Part shown: piece after piece, positions 1 to 9,811 of the stretch
Position numbering within the stretch: position 1 is the first letter of the stretch
How the letters are laid out: each line of letters begins with the position of its first letter
Assembly: GCA_033032865.1 (NCBI GenBank)
Contig: JAWHQI010000201.1
Span: 4,341,501 to 4,405,500, forward strand
DNA length: 64,000 bases
Direction of reading: 5' to 3'
From: Dactylorhiza incarnata
Taxonomy: Eukaryota > Streptophyta > Magnoliopsida > Asparagales > Orchidaceae
Made by a program: the position numbers and the translations under genes
Notes under the pieces: model-generated
Seen by the model: the letters and a program-made list of their open reading frames with translations, nothing else
The model's database searches: none
What the model was told of the DNA's origin: nothing

Positions 1-514
1 TGAACCTTCCTAGCCTGGGAGCGTTCGAGCGTGCAAACAGTCATAGAAAATGGAAAGCTGACAAGACAATTTTTTTAACGTGGAAAACCCGTCAACTGGG
101 TGAAAAACCACGCGGTCGAGTCTGTGCTGGCCAAAACTTCCACTATTTGTTGGTTGTTGTACAGAGTAGTTTCGAGGAACTCGAGGGCGATAGACCGTCT
201 CTTGTTACAATTGTTGAGAGAAAGGTGATCGGAGGGTGACAGGCCACCACTCACGGAACTAAGTCTTTTGTCTGCTGCAGAGGAGAATGGTGCGCTCTCA
301 ACGCTCTAGAGATTTTGACTGCTTCTTGAAGGTTGGATCAATGTGCTCTGTGCATCTTTGTCTCTATGGCTTGTCTCCTGCTGCGCGAGAGGAATTTGGA
401 ATACTGGTCAAGACGGTGGCCGACGCGTTTGTTCTTGAGCGCGCAGTGGCGTGCTAGTTCTTAAGCGCATGGAGTGGAGCACAAAGAGCGCTTGGAGCTG
501 TCTTAAGAGCAGAG
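1..514. other. Unassigned left-edge sequence, no gene
   Basis: I see no supportable gene here. The stretch is mixed-composition DNA that belongs to the oldest layer of the window, into which E1 later inserted. It contains a short phrase near 79-111 (GTGGAAAACC followed about 11 bases later by GTGAAAAACCACG) that looks like part of a repetitive element, but I cannot name the family. Confidence 0.4.
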
Positions 515-655
515 CGCTTGGAGTGGAGCGCACGGAGGCACGCTTGGAGAGGAGTGCACGGAGGCGCGCATGGAGTGGAGCGCACGGAGGCGCGCTTGGA
601 GCGGAGCGCACAGGGGGCGCGCTTGGAATGGAGCGCACAGAGGCGTGCTTGGAAC
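515..655. repeat. 26-bp GC-rich tandem repeat, about five copies
   Basis: Units of 26 bases (one has 27) follow the pattern CGCTTGGAGTGGAGCGCACG followed by GAGGCG. They begin at 515, 541, 567, 593 and 620, with a partial unit to about 655. Open frames across this stretch on both strands are low-complexity products of the repeat, not genes. The array resembles the sub-repeats in the LTR U3 regions elsewhere in the window. Confidence 0.75.
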
Positions 656-803
656 GGAAGAAGGCTTTCAAAGGATCTTCAAGGTGCTTGAAGATCTTTG
701 AAGGAGTCTTCGAAGGCAATGGAGATCTTCAAGAACTCTCTCTTGCACTTAAAAGGAAAGGAGGGAGGAGAGAGAGTTCTCCAAATGAAGGGGAAAAAGG
801 GTC

Positions 804-811
804 TATTTAAA
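804..811 (+). promoter_or_regulatory. Possible TATA box (TATTTAAA)
   Basis: TATTTAAAG lies about 150 bases right of the 26-bp array. The same octamer follows repeat arrays in the copia LTRs at 34046 and 36650. This raises the possibility that positions 1-1062 are a fragment of an older LTR. No downstream gene is visible. Confidence 0.3.
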
Positions 812-1062
812 GATTCCAAGAGGGGCGACCCGGTAATTTGCCACGATAACTATCAGACGGACGAACAGGAACACTCTGTCTAAAGCATGCGGATCACCAA
901 TTTTACGCAAATGATGAGACCGCCCCCGGAAGGTTACGGGCTCAACAGAAGAGAAACTGCTCCTCCCGCGAGGGGAGGAGCGACCGGAGAGGCCGACGGC
1001 CGGGAAGAGGGTTCTGGGCCGGTGGCTGGGCGGCCAAATGGTCGCCCAACCTTGGCAGTGGG
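812..1062. repeat. GC-rich host layer with hairpin and one 70-bp array unit
   Basis: This is the GC-rich left flank of E1. An inverted repeat at 959-981 pairs GCTCCTCCC with GGGGAGGAGC. One unit of the ~70-bp array (GGCCAAATGG core at 1032) precedes the E1 boundary. The same array resumes at 18443 and 27034, so E1 and E3 both inserted into it. Confidence 0.6.
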
Positions 1063-2234
1063 TGTTGGATCGATTGGCGCCCTTAGAGGGGGGTGAATAA
1101 GGGAATAAAATTCATTGTAAATTTTTACTAAATTGTTTATAGAAATTAGAACAAAATATCAATTTATCTTATAGGAGGAAACAATTGTAATTTGCAATTC
1201 TATAAATTATGCCAAATGATAGAAATCAAGTAAAACACAAAAAGAGACATGATTATATTATATATAAAAAGTGTTTACATAAATTTGATTTCAATATCGC
1301 TAGAAATCGGAGGCATACAAAGTAAAACAAGTATTCCTTTTCTCTACCGACTTGTATCCCCACAAACCGGTTGGCTTTAACCTATCCTTCCCCGGATATG
1401 GTCTCAAGCCGCTCTAGCCAATCTTTCCCCGGATATGGCCTCGAGCACCCCCTAGATCTAACCACCTAGAACTAGTCGCCAACACAAGGCGAATTTCTCC
1501 CTAAGTCCTACCCAGACCTAGTCGCCAACACAAGGCGAATTCTCTAAACGGTTACAAAAATATATGGAATGAAAATAAAGATAACAATAATAAAACTCCC
1601 TATATGAGATATCTGAAGATGAGGATGATGGATCGCTGTAGCATAAGCGAGGTTGAAGCGATCATTCTTCGGATGCACCGTGGTGGCTTCTTTCTCCAAA
1701 AATCCTCTTTGGCTTTGAGTGGGAGATGAACTTTCGGCAGAGTAGCAGCTCTGGAAATTTGGCACAAGTAATCTTTCTGGAAGCTCTAACTCAAAACGAG
1801 AGAGAGCCCATCAATTTATAGAACTTGAAGATAGCGCCTGCGGTAGCTCCTAGCACCTGCGGTAGCATTTGTGTGGAGCGGTTGCGAAACCGTCGGCGGC
1901 GTGGCGATGTGCACGAACATGAGATAGCGCTAGCGGTAGCGCTAGCGCTGGCGGTAGCACACGTGTGGAGCAGTTGCGAAACCGTCGGTGGCGCGGTGCT
2001 TTGCACGAACTTTAGATAGCGCCAGGTGGTAGTGGTAGCGCTGGCGGTATCTTTAGCGCCTGCATTAACCCCTAACGCTGGCGATAGTGCTCCAGTTTAG
2101 TTTGGTGGTTCCAAGCTTCTTTCTACCTGTGGAGTATTGCACCCATAGTTCTTGCATACTATAAACAAGAAAGATCAAATACAATTTGGGATTTGTTATT
2201 CTCAAACAAATGTATGTGACACACATGTCCAACA
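1063..2234 (-). repeat. E1 3' LTR
   Basis: Begins TGTTGGATCG and ends TCCAACA on the plus strand. It matches 17269-18442 almost throughout. It contains a cluster of GCGCTAGCGGTAGC-type words at about 1830-2092. On the minus strand a TATAAAT box (plus ATTTATA at 1814-1820) lies some 10 bases after the last word. Confidence 0.93.
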
Positions 2235-2252
2235 ATCTCCCTCTTTTGATAA
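2235..2252 (-). other. E1 polypurine tract
   Basis: On the minus strand TTATCAAAAGAGGGAGAT directly precedes the 3' LTR. The same TATCAAAAGGGG-type tract occurs before the 3' LTRs of E4 and E5, consistent with related copia families. Confidence 0.8.
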
Positions 2253-3252
2253 TAACAAATCCTCTTAGCAAGAAATCAACATTAGTGTTTATAGTATATG
2301 ATAAGCATGATAAATAGTGCAACTATAGAATATGATAAGCATGAGAAATTTGCATACTCCCCCTATCTTAATGCTCCCCCTACATAAATGCAATTTATGT
2401 TTTACTCCCCCTAAATGATAGATTACATGAATGAATTAGTTTCCCCTTATTCTTTTATATTTCTCCTATATAGATTTCTTCAATCAATCTCCCCCTTTTG
2501 GTATTATCAAAAGAAGGTAGGGTGAGGATAGTAAAGAGGCATTCTTTAGTCTAGTTATAAATCATGATCGAGCTTTTGTAATGTATGAAATGATAAAGAT
2601 TTTAAGCATAGTATATATAAGAGATTTCAAATAAAAAGATAAGAGTTGTAAGGAAGCGGAAGATTATAAGAAATAACTTGTTGTAAGCATTAAAAGCATA
2701 AGTAAAAATATGATTTTTAGTTCAAAATTGAAAGATATTTTAAGCTTTTTGAAATCTCAAAGTCTTTCATAAAGATACCAAGCATGAAATGAACATATGA
2801 AAAAGGGAATATATTACAATGTTACTTAAATTTAAGTTACCAAAAACATTGTAGAGATCATGCTAGGTTATCTAGTGCATTTTTTATATAAAGAGTAGTA
2901 TAGATAAAGCATTAGAATCCAATACTCATGAGAAGAAGTGTTATGAAAGATAATGATGTGCACATAATTGTATTTTGAGTAATGTTAACAATTGATTTAA
3001 ATCACAAAATACAAGACATATGTAGAGTAAAGTGCACAATAAAACACAAGTATATCAACTTTCACACACTTTTAATGCACATAATTTTTAACAAAGTGGT
3101 GTAGTAACAAAGGTTTGCACAAGACACTTTACTATTCTTTCCAAGGTGCTAAACCTCACAATGCTTATGAAGACTTATCAGGAGGTTCAAGTAGTGCTTG
3201 GTGGAGTTATATTTGTCTACATATATAATTTTTGTTCACATTTGTGAGACAA
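2253..3252 (-). other. E1 3' untranslated region, distal part
   Basis: This is AT-rich non-coding sequence between RNase H and the 3' LTR, separated from its other half (11414-12214) by E2. A stretch near 3150-3215 matches, in reverse complement, the E4 stretch near 31250-31350, showing that E1 and E4 belong to related families. No env-like ORF is visible. Confidence 0.7.
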
Positions 3253-4854
3253 TGATGCGTGTCGGCAAGTGCACCGGTCGCGCAAGTAATAAAAATGGGG
3301 AAAATCCGCGAGTGTCGGTCTCTTGAGGAACACAGTAAGGTGGAGTTTATTATCGAGGAAGGACTTGTGATCGAAGTCCTGCGGTAGATGGAATGCGAAC
3401 GAAAGGGGCTTTGAGGTTTGCAAACAAAAGTAAATACTACGCCTACTCCTATGCAATGCCGCTATGCAATGCTTCGGTCGGCGGGATGGAAACTAGGCAG
3501 GCCTTGAGCGCGCTGCGTTGAAAGGGCGGATGGACGTGAAGGCTAACGGGAACGAGCTATGCAGGCCTTGAGCGCGCTGCTTCGTTAGGCGAGTGGAATA
3601 CGGGCCGCGATGCCACGCTTCGAAGGCCGGATGGGCGAGTAGGCTTACGGATTGAGGGTCGCAAGCACTTCTTCGACAAGCACACCACTAGCAATTGCTA
3701 GTGCGGCACCGGACATGGTGGTGGAGCGGAAAATCGATGGGGGCGCACCTCATTAACACAAATGAACAAAATGATTTCATAGACATGAAATTAACAATAC
3801 TAACATAGTTCATAGCGTTCATCATCAAGATAAAGAGAGTACAAACAAATACAACCACATAAGTAGAAGAAAAAGGCAAGAGATACGACCGAATCCGGAG
3901 TCTCGTTGTAGATTCACGGTAGGAAGCACCGGGTTGTCAATCCGCGTCCTAGCTCGGTCCCAACTGCGTCCGGGGTAGAGGAGAGCTATCACACCTCCCA
4001 ATGGACCCGTCTTCTCCAGCGATTTACCATCCGGTCACGTCTAGTGCGAAGAACTTCTTCCTTAGCGATCAAAATGAGTGTAGAATCTCTTCTTTCAAGC
4101 CCTTGGATGATGGAGGAGGCCTAGGGGGTGAAAAACCTCTGGAAATGGCGAAAACGGCAGACTGAACGGAGTCCAAATGCGTAATCCCGACCTAATTCGC
4201 GATCAGGTCATTATATAGGCGCTGAATTAAACAGCGCGCACGGTCATTGGCGCACGACCAGTGGTCGTGCGCACTAGAATCCTGTGATCGTGCGCCTGTC
4301 TGGGTAGAACCTGCAAGAAACGGAATTTATAGAAGATAATGTTCGCACGACCAGTCGCGCACGACCGGTGGTCGTGCGCACTGGAGTTGATGGTCGTGCG
4401 CACTACAGCAAACAGAACTCGGAAATTAAATGATAAGTGCGCACGAGCAGTGGCGCACGACTGGTGGTCGTGCGCACTGGCGTTGGTGGTCGTGCGCACT
4501 GCACCAAACAGAACTCGTGAAAAAGGATTAAGTGCACACGATCAGTGGCGCACGACCAGTGGTCGTGCGCAATAGAACCGGCGATCGTGCGCAGTGTTCC
4601 TGTGCAGAATTGCACCGGGAACACTTGCACGACTCCTATTCCCGCACAACCACAGATCTAGCCACTGAAAGTGGCACTTAACAGCACATGAACACTACTA
4701 ATGACAATAAGCACGAAAATCACACCAAAGTGGGCCTAGATGTGCACCTAGCGTGGATTATCAAATATAAACTATAACAAGGCTAAAGTGCGGAGAATTG
4801 ACTAAATAACGGCCCGGATGAGTCCATAAATGTGTATATGATCAGGACTCATCA
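3253..4854 (-). repeat. E2 3' LTR
   Basis: Starts TGATGCGTGTCGG and ends GGACTCATCA on the plus strand. It holds a hairpin-word array at about 4236-4600. A minus-strand TATATAA box lies at 4211-4217, about 20 bases beyond the array. Two copies of GCAGGCCTTGAGCGCGCTGC lie near 3497 and 3561. Confidence 0.95.
4236..4600. repeat. Hairpin-word array in E2 3' LTR U3
   Basis: The unit is an inverted repeat with arms GCGCACGACC and GGTCGTGCGC around a 3-base spacer (AGT or GGT). Full hairpins occur at 4250-4272, about 4355-4380, about 4455-4477 and about 4548-4570. Half-units such as GATCGTGCGC or GCACACGATC lie between them. The array sits directly upstream of the minus-strand TATA box. Confidence 0.85.
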
Positions 4855-4872
4855 CACTCCCAGACTTAACTG
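4855..4872 (-). other. E2 polypurine tract
   Basis: On the minus strand AAGTCTGGGAGTG abuts the 3' LTR start TGATGAGTCC. Confidence 0.65.
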
Positions 4873-6737
4873 TTTGCACGTCCCGAGCAAACGAATCCGG
4901 CGGAGTGTGAAAACGATAGTTAACATAGAGAATTACAGAAGGGAGTACGGTGCGAAGTAACAACGCATGCGAGTAGAGATTCTAGTAGAAGGAGAGTTTA
5001 ACTATGCTAACTAATTTACATAAGTATTAAAGCGTAATTAAAGATTTAGTTATACTCAGTTGGTGAATTATGAAGAATTTGACGATCATGCCCGGTATGA
5101 AAGTGACGAGACACTGAGGCGGGTGTTGCAAAAGATCAGGGCTTAGGAATAACTCCGCTGAAATCCATCACCGTCGTGAACCATACGCTTGCCCGGTCAC
5201 ACTCTCTCCACGGCGCTAGCAAACTCGCAAATCAAATCAGTAGGACTTATAGGATAAGAACGTGGCTTAGGTTACGGTATGATATTCAAAGTTAAACGCG
5301 GTGGCTACGCAACCCAAGTGAGCTAACGGAACGCTGCACCACACAAGACCAACAAACTATGCTCGTGTGACACACCCCCAGACTTATCATGAAAACTAGG
5401 TGTGCACACGGCCTACTTCACAAATACCAACAGATTTTCTGTTTTTAGCTCGGGAGGATTTTTTTCAAAATACTCTTTTTTTTTTCTTTTACATATTTTA
5501 CTTCTTTTATGTAACCCCCGGTTGGTTCAAAATCAGCAAATGGACGTTATTTTCCCATCATAACACAATGATTCCACACTCCACACAAGTTTAGAATTAT
5601 GAGCGCAGTTAAAAACAATTTGGTTGCGGGCGTGGGATAGGATTCAGGATTTGGTGGATGAAGAGGAGCTGAACAAAGGATTGGTAGGCACAAAATAGGC
5701 TTGCAAAGGTGAATGAAATGGACATGGAATAACAAAGATCAAACTAGCCAAAGGGTGGCCTACATCATGCTTGACTCAACGAGTAGCTCTCACCCATGCT
5801 TCGAGAGTCGCTTGGGGCAAGTTCTTAGCCCACGAGAAAGATAAACCTTCCTCCCGACTTGAGCAACACACGACTAGTAATCGCACACACACAACACCGG
5901 GTTATCGTCAATTCCATACAAATTCACCACTTGAGTATATTAAATCTAAATTTACGCAGAAATACTAAACATAAATTAGATGCATAAAGAAAATCTAGTT
6001 CTACTCACATTCTACCATAGCATGCGAAGTGACTAGAACACTACATGAGTCAACATCGCACTCCAAATAATAATTCCTACGTTAACAATCTATTTCACAT
6101 TCCGACCAAAATAGTTTAAACGGAACAACGACAAAAAGATAAGCGCGCACTCAAATGGGTGAGATGGTGTGTGAAAAATGAAAAACAATGATAATGATAG
6201 GAAAAATAAGAATCAACCTTCTAGTATGCGGTGCAACTCATGCACAGTGGATAATAACAACCGCTCCCCCAGACTTAAGCTAAATAATATATCTAGAAAT
6301 TTGAAGCTAAAAGAGGGGAGGAAGCGTTACCCCATGCTCAGAAATGAGCATACCAGACGATTGGCGTTTACGATCAAGACTAGTCCGCAGCATCCGCCAT
6401 CACAAGGAACAAAGGCCACCTGAAAGTGACACACTAGAACAACAAAAATAGTAAAAACTGAACTAAACATATGAGAGCACTAAAAATCAAGAAATCTGGG
6501 TTATCACCCATGGGAGGGAACCTGTTCCTGCAATTAATATTAAGCACTCGCACACAAAATAAGGGAACAGAATAAGCTGGATACATAAAACTATGCCCAG
6601 AAGAGCATCCACAAGCAAAATGTCATTATTTCAGTTAACAAAAGAGAAGGAGTTCGAACGACTCAACAAAAGACCTAAAAAGCAACAAGAGAAAACAGAC
6701 AACAAGGCTTAGAATAGCCCGCATGCAGGGAGAAAGA
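4873..6737 (-). other. E2 3' non-coding interior
   Basis: About 1.9 kb between the ATHILA-like ORF and the 3' LTR. I see only short unsupported frames and no pol remnant. The region where protease to integrase would sit in an autonomous element is simply absent, not decayed. Confidence 0.6.
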
Positions 6738-8006
6738 TCACTCGTCGTCACTGTCGCTATCTAGAACAACAACGGACGGCGGCGGTCTGGAAGATGATGC
6801 GGCCCGACCCGGAGGTGGGGGAATATTTAACCCTCCCCGCAATGCTTGCTGATAAACGAAATCCGTCAGCCAATACTGGTTCGCTTCCAGATCGGAGAGG
6901 CTCCGATCGAAACTTGGCACCTCCGGCGCTCTAGAAGAACTGCCCTCCTCCTTGGCTCTCCGCTCCTGCTGAAATGAATGCCTTCGCGGCTGCAGAAGGG
7001 CTACCTCGCGGTGAGTATTTGGCGGCTCAGCCGGCTCTCCGTGCTCCTCGTCGCCTTGCCTCTCCCTAGGCGCATCACCCGGCATCACAACCACAAAGCG
7101 TCTACTACTCTTCTACCCCACGACCCGTAATAGATGGAAACTCACCATGGTGGCCCGAGTGATGAAGGAGGGCGCAGTCACCTGCACCATCGGAGGCAGA
7201 TGACTCCAAACCCCCAGGCTTTTGGCAATGCGGGTAATATAGTAGGCACCACCAATGGCACCTGTGAGACCGTAAGTGGCCTCGTGGTGGAAGAAGAAAG
7301 CTAGCATGTAGCCAAGATGCAAAGGCTGCCGAAATTCCATACTATAAAGGGAGATCAAATCTTGCCACCCCACCACGTTCTGACTAAGGGCACGGGCGAT
7401 AAGAGAGTGGCTAAGGACGTGCTGCAGGAAACGGAGAGCAGGCGCGACGATCCAGGTAGATTTGCTTTTCCTGGCAACATATTCTTCATCACGACCCGTG
7501 AGAGCACACCACGCAGCACGCGGGGTGACGCCATCAGGGAAGGAGACATCCAAATCCAGAAAAGGGATCGCCGCAGCCTCGGCTTCAGTGTAAAATCTAG
7601 CATGCACCGCCAGCTCAGACAAGGATAGAGTGAAGACCTTGCCCAAAATGCGGAAAGAGCACTTTCCCGGACGTTGACCGGAGGGCAACACATCCCACTC
7701 AGACGTAGCAAGGAACTCCAAGGTAAGCTCCCGGTAGCCGAGGTCATTGCACTCGAACACCCCACTCCAATGATCGAAATAATAGCGTTGGCGGACGGCC
7801 TCCCCCAACTCCCCATTGTCGCCGATAGAGTTCAACTCGTTCCAATCCACGAGACGCTGTGATAGGAATGGCTTCTCCTTAAGAGAATTGAATCGCCGCG
7901 TGTGCGAATCCTTGGAAAAAGTAGCCATCCTAGCGAGGATCTGAGCAGGAGAGGCGGAAGAGCGGCCGGAGCGTTGGTAGACCTTTTGGCGATCTCTGGA
8001 GCTCAT
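6738..8006 (-). pseudogene. E2 ATHILA ORF1-like (gag-like) protein with one in-frame TAG
   Basis: Starts at the Met at 8006 (MSSRDRQ). The first 297 codons show the conserved look of the ATHILA/Arabidopsis retrotransposon ORF-1 family: an FDHW-type block, then ELTLEFLATSEWD, then FRILGKVFTLSLSELAVHARFYTE, then repeated hydrophobic helices. A single TAG (7113-7115) interrupts it. The same frame continues for another 125 codons to 6738 and ends in a proline-rich, acidic tail (VVLDSDSDDE). Family members are thought to act as gag-like structural proteins; that is family knowledge, not shown here. The stop may be a point mutation or a readthrough site. The upstream hairpin/TATA module suggests its own promoter. 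Confidence 0.7.
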
Positions 8007-8159
8007 GGTGGTAGGAGGGCAAGGGGAAAGAGGAGAATAGGAAATGGGCTCACCGGAAGGAAGGAGGGCGCACGATCGGCGGCAACCCAGCGGAGACGGC
8101 GCACGGACGACGAAAAACGAAAGCCCTAGATCGTGCGTGAAAGGCTCGGGCAGACGGGA

Positions 8160-8238
8160 TTTTTATAAAAATCTGGGCCGATCGCACGACCAGTGGTCGT
8201 GCGCGATAAGTAGTGCGCACGACCAGTGATCGTGCGCC
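8160..8238 (-). promoter_or_regulatory. Internal copy of hairpin words plus TATA box in E2
   Basis: Inside E2, upstream of the ATHILA-like ORF on the minus strand, two copies of the LTR hairpin word occur at 8183-8203 and 8215-8238. They are followed 16 bases later by a minus-strand TATAAAAA (plus 8160-8167). The ORF start at 8006 lies about 150 bases downstream. The spacing copies the LTR promoter layout. I infer an internal promoter for the gag-like gene; no transcript evidence is available here. Confidence 0.55.
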
Positions 8239-8641
8239 TTAGGAATTTTCCAGTGGCCAAAATTTTAGTAGAATGTCCATCCACCGTGCAGTTTACGCAC
8301 AAACAGGAATCAGCACCAGCAGCGAGGTATTCACAGCCTTAACAAAACTTAACTAAACTAGACAAAATAAAATTTCAGGAAAAAGAAAGATAACTACTGG
8401 GGTTACTGTCATCCCAGCACGACTTATTTGAAAACATAAAAGTCCTAGCTAATGGGCCTATGGAAGAGAAAATGCACAGGTAACTGTTCCAATATCCGTT
8501 TCGGTTGCGGGTACCGATACGGTGATAGAACAGTCACCCCGCTACCTAAATAAAGATACCTGCTCCCCACAGGTAGAGGGTAGAGAATGTAAGAAAAGGA
8601 GGAGGCCTGGTCCTTACTCATCTCACGAAACACATCCTTGC

Positions 8642-9364
8642 CTAGCAAGGTATCGTCAACAGCAAGGTGGCAGGGGAAAAGGCAATGAGTGGAGCTTCCT
8701 CTACGGAGGGAGAATAAACCTCCTCGCATGAGAGGATACTCTCATCATTGACTTGAGCAAAAAGCTCCAAGTCCTCCTGATGTACCTGTGAAGACTCAAC
8801 CTGCACAGGCTCAGATGAAGAAAGGGGGCCAGGAAATAAAAGAGAAGAATGACATAAATAATCAATCATCAGGGGAGTGATCCCGGTCTCACTCCCAGCA
8901 GGATCCAAGGATAGATCACTATCATCATCGTAAGTATCATGGCGAGGGGAACCCAAGAACTCAAGGGCCTCGGTGGTGAGTTGGACCTCCTCATCCCATA
9001 AGGAAGTGCAAACCTCCTCATCAGAAGGAGTATCCTCCTCAACCCACCTCGGAGCGTCCTCCGAGTCCGAAGCATCACCCCGCTCCTTTACTTTGATAGG
9101 ATCATAAAGAATGTGTGTAGTTAAATCGTGCAAAGAAACTGGAAAAACACAAAGATTTGGTTCCTCCGTAAAAAGATCTGCTAAAGCCTCCCCGATGGAA
9201 AGAATACTTTCCTCATCATGCTCAGGTGCATCTAGGAGCTCCCATTCCTCTCCTTGTTGGCTAATAGATGAGTGATCATCATCACTAGGAGTGAAGCCAT
9301 ACACAGGGAGTGAGGAATCCATGCACAAAACAGGCTCAGGGATAGAGGGCACAATTGCCTCCAT
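8642..9364 (-). CDS. E2 acidic protein of unknown function
   Basis: A 240-residue ORF rich in Asp, Glu and Ser (for example SDSEDAP, EEDTPSDEE, DTYDDDSDLS). It has no membrane segment and no motif I recognise. The frame is open upstream of the first Met to about 9418 and overlaps the zinc-knuckle ORF, so the two may be one protein separated by a frameshift. Codon use looks coding, with few rare runs. The start shown is the first Met; a longer fused form is equally possible. I do not assign a function. Confidence 0.5.
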   Translation of the reverse strand: MEAIVPSIPEPVLCMDSSLPVYGFTPSDDDHSSISQQGEEWELLDAPEHDEESILSIGEALADLFTEEPNLCVFPVSLHDLTTHILYDPIKVKERGDASDSEDAPRWVEEDTPSDEEVCTSLWDEEVQLTTEALEFLGSPRHDTYDDDSDLSLDPAGSETGITPLMIDYLCHSSLLFPGPLSSSEPVQVESSQVHQEDLELFAQVNDESILSCEEVYSPSVEEAPLIAFSPATLLLTIPC

Positions 9365-9403
9365 GGGTAAAGAAGGAGTGATAGGGACATGTCGCCCTGA
9401 GTG

Positions 9404-9582
9404 GAGGAGCGGCGGTCAGGCTTGAAAAGACTGGGACAGTCCTTCAATTCATGACCCTCTCCTCGACACAATAAGCAAACAATGTTCCTACACTGCCCAA
9501 CATTCAACTCATTCATTTGGTCTAAATAATAAACCATCTTATCATTAAAGCAAGGCGAAATACCCCATGACGACATTTTCAA
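9404..9582 (-). pseudogene. E2 zinc-knuckle ORF (nucleocapsid-like)
   Basis: A short minus-strand ORF near the primer site carries CLLCRGEGHELKDC, a perfect CX2CX4HX4C zinc knuckle as in retrotransposon nucleocapsid. After the knuckle the frame runs on into leucine-rich sequence. The overlapping frame that opens near 9420 continues into the acidic ORF below, so a one-base indel or a frameshift between about 9440 and 9400 probably links the two. A knuckle this close to the primer site, upstream of the gag-like ORF, is unusual: nucleocapsid normally ends gag. I infer an RNA-binding role. Confidence 0.6.
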
Positions 9583-9787
9583 TAATTAAAGCAGATAAAA
9601 TGAAGCAGGAATTCTTTGCAAGGAGAATCCACACAACTAATAAAGCTCCTTAGATTTAAACTTGCCTAAAACTTTAAAATAGGGAAAGACGAAATAAAGG
9701 CAAAACAAAAAAATAGAAATGCGGCTAAACACAAAGAAAGAACAACTATTTCTCGTCTCCCTCTCAAGAAAACTCGCACGACTGTGT

Positions 9788-9805
9788 TCCCCGGCAACGG
9801 CGCCA
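9788..9805 (-). other. E2 primer-binding site and conserved leader
   Basis: The minus strand reads TGGCGCCGTTGCCGGGGA a few bases inside the 5' LTR. I recognise this string from the primer/leader region of many plant Athila-type gypsy elements. It is independent support for the gypsy assignment, since E2 has no pol. Confidence 0.75.
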
Positions 9806-9811
9806 AAAACT

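Noticed and set aside
408..810. Open frames on both strands over the 26-bp array
   Set aside because: They are in-phase translations of a tandem repeat, with low-complexity products and no match to any family I know.
2065..2322. Short ORF across the E1 LTR edge and purine tract
   Set aside because: It spans a structural boundary of the element, so it is not a gene.
4236..4600. CRISPR-like repeat array
   Set aside because: Spacers are not unique and of constant length, no cas genes are present, and the host is a plant. These are LTR sub-repeats.
4227..4630. Apparent ORFs on both strands in the E2 LTRs (also about 10898-11189)
   Set aside because: The peptides are repeated readings of the hairpin word (for example HDRWSCA), with no initiation context. 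The frames track the repeat period.
7317..8229. ORFs on both strands overlapping the ATHILA-like ORF
   Set aside because: They are shadow frames. Only the 8006-6738 frame has recognisable conserved blocks.
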